Shown here one piece after another: positions 63,014 through 64,000 of a stretch of 64,000 bases of DNA. Position 1 is the stretch's first letter, and the number at the start of each line of letters is the position of its first letter. Source of the stretch: a virus; the IMG/VR virus record IMGVR_UViG_3300046703_000247, positions 19,234 to 83,233 of that record; one strand, given 5' to 3'. Position numbers and translations under genes: made by a program. The notes under the pieces were generated by a model. The model ran no database searches. It was given only the letters and a program-made list of their open reading frames with translations, and was not told where the DNA came from.

Positions 63014-64000
63014 GTGATAAAAAATCTGATCCGCATTTGCGCACTACTGTGCGCACTCACCGGTCTGGCTTTCGGCCAGGCCACCATGGCAGAGACCACG
63101 CTTTCGGCGGCTGTTGGCCTGAATGACGAGTACGTAAACGTCACCTCGGCCACCGGAATATCCGCGACGGGGACGAACAATCTGGTAAGCACGATACTTT
63201 ACGCGGACAAGGAGGCAATGATCGTCCGCAGCCTCTCGGGAACTCGGGTGCGCGTGTACCGCGGCCAAAGGGCATCACGGCAGTCCGCACACGCCTCGGG
63301 AGTGAAAGTATGGGTCGGCCCGCCCAATTACTTCACCGCCAGCGACCAGGTCGGGTCCTGCACCAGCACGTCCGAACTCGTGCTGCCGCTCATCAATGCC
63401 TCTAACGGCAACATCTTCAACTGCACCAACGGCCTATGGGTTCCCTTACAAATCGTTGGAAACCTAAATTCGACCAGCGACACCAACACGGTTAAGCTCA
63501 ACAGCCGGGACTACGTTCAAGCCACCGGCAGTTCGATTGGCTTTCAAGTCCGGCCGGCGCAGACTGTCGCCTCCAGCGGCAGCGTGATCGGCGGCGAAAT
63601 CAGCCCGCGCGTCAATAGCGGTATCACTATGGGCGGAGATGTGATCGGGCTGCATGTCGATACCTACTTGAAGGGTACGGCAGTTGGCACCATCTCGGGC
63701 AGCGTTCGCGGCCTTCAGATAGAGATGACTACCGACGATGCCGCCACGCGCACCATCACCGGAAACGTCAGCGGCATCCGCATCCGTTCGGCGTTCTCTG
63801 CAACGACCATCGGCGGGAAGTTCGTTCCCATCCGGATTGAGTTCCCGGAGATTCAGACCAACAGCAAGACCTATGATGCTGCGTTTGAATTCACGGGGAA
63901 GGTCGCCGGAGTGTGGAACGACGACCCCGGCACTGAGGTAACCAGCACTACAGCCAAGGGGTACATCAAGGTGCTGGTCAACGGGGCCGCCCGGTACATC
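63014..64000 (+). CDS. Secreted-looking repeat beta protein, 5' part
   Basis: Partial: 329 codons, open to the right edge. GTG 63014 with GGAG 9 bases upstream. Residues 1-22 form a Sec-like signal peptide (LIRICALLCALTGLAFGQ). Then come an EYVNVTSATGISATGTNN beta part and a Gly/Thr-rich beta-helix-like part with repeated VIGGEISPRVNSG, VRGLQIEM, VSGIRIRS units. The end TTAKGYIKVLVNGAARYI is often found in phage head/tail surface proteins. It may be a capsid decoration or a spike; the signal peptide is odd for that. Confidence 0.65.
   Translation, partial: MIKNLIRICALLCALTGLAFGQATMAETTLSAAVGLNDEYVNVTSATGISATGTNNLVSTILYADKEAMIVRSLSGTRVRVYRGQRASRQSAHASGVKVWVGPPNYFTASDQVGSCTSTSELVLPLINASNGNIFNCTNGLWVPLQIVGNLNSTSDTNTVKLNSRDYVQATGSSIGFQVRPAQTVASSGSVIGGEISPRVNSGITMGGDVIGLHVDTYLKGTAVGTISGSVRGLQIEMTTDDAATRTITGNVSGIRIRSAFSATTIGGKFVPIRIEFPEIQTNSKTYDAAFEFTGKVAGVWNDDPGTEVTSTTAKGYIKVLVNGAARYI

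Overview
The window is a nearly complete genome, or a large contiguous part of one, of a tailed dsDNA phage with a P22-like (podovirus-type) head module. The DNA is GC-rich by eye. Multi-gene clusters run head to tail with many 1-4 base stop/start overlaps (ATGA, GTGA, TGATG). Small and large terminase, a P22-type portal, a scaffold-like protein and a P22-coat-like capsid protein sit at the right end. Tail and ejection-type proteins sit at the left end, so the window may be a circularly permuted linear cut. No tyrosine integrase, DNA polymerase or host housekeeping gene was recognised. The host is probably a GC-rich Gram-negative soil or freshwater bacterium. Acidobacteriota is a weak guess based on the style of the secreted proteins; nothing in the window proves it.

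Layout. 1-8.2 kb: Fn3-like virion proteins, a LuxR-type HTH protein, propeller- or fibre-like proteins, a GNAT enzyme, a P22 gp7-like DNA-transfer protein and small conserved phage genes. 8.3-27.2 kb: an internal virion protein followed by one 5786-codon frame. It encodes a polyvalent protein with a lytic transglycosylase, a 2H phosphoesterase, a SAP-like segment, a DarB-like methyltransferase/helicase, an HExxH zincin and C-terminal membrane segments. 27.2-29.8 kb: a lysis region with a degenerate lysozyme, holin-like genes and a cysteine-peptidase-like protein, plus Tat-signal proteins. 29.7-33.3 kb: two short leftward operons and a small rightward one with an HNH protein. 33.3-35.8 kb: a rightward recombination module (possible OB-fold protein and Cas4-like nuclease) with a consensus promoter and a terminator. 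36.0-36.7 kb: a serine recombinase. 37.2-51.4 kb: a leftward array of about 32 mostly small genes, with a DNA methyltransferase, a DUF5131 protein, two HNH proteins, an ASCH protein and, at its upstream end, an initiator-like protein with a DnaA domain I. 51.4-52.0 kb: a non-coding divergent switch region. 52.0-64 kb: a sigma-28-like factor, a NusG paralogue, terminases, a Clp-type AAA+ protein, an ECF-sigma-like protein, portal, scaffold, coat and a secreted-looking protein that runs off the right edge.

The least expected structure is a family of about 25 interspersed palindromic elements of 55-65 bp, found in both orientations over the whole window. Their stems change in compensating ways around a conserved A-G mismatch. 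They sit between genes and, remarkably, inside genes without breaking the frame: eight are in the giant ORF, and others are in the portal, methyltransferase, Cas4-like nuclease and further genes. This resembles the protein-coding palindromic elements of Rickettsia, but in a phage. A second unexpected pattern is that each leftward transcription unit starts with a small basic TPEQR/KGG-type gene whose predicted -10 box lies exactly 7 nt before its ATG. This implies leaderless or near-leaderless mRNA. A third is a plausible 87-residue gene nested out of frame in the giant ORF, just upstream of its methyltransferase/helicase half.
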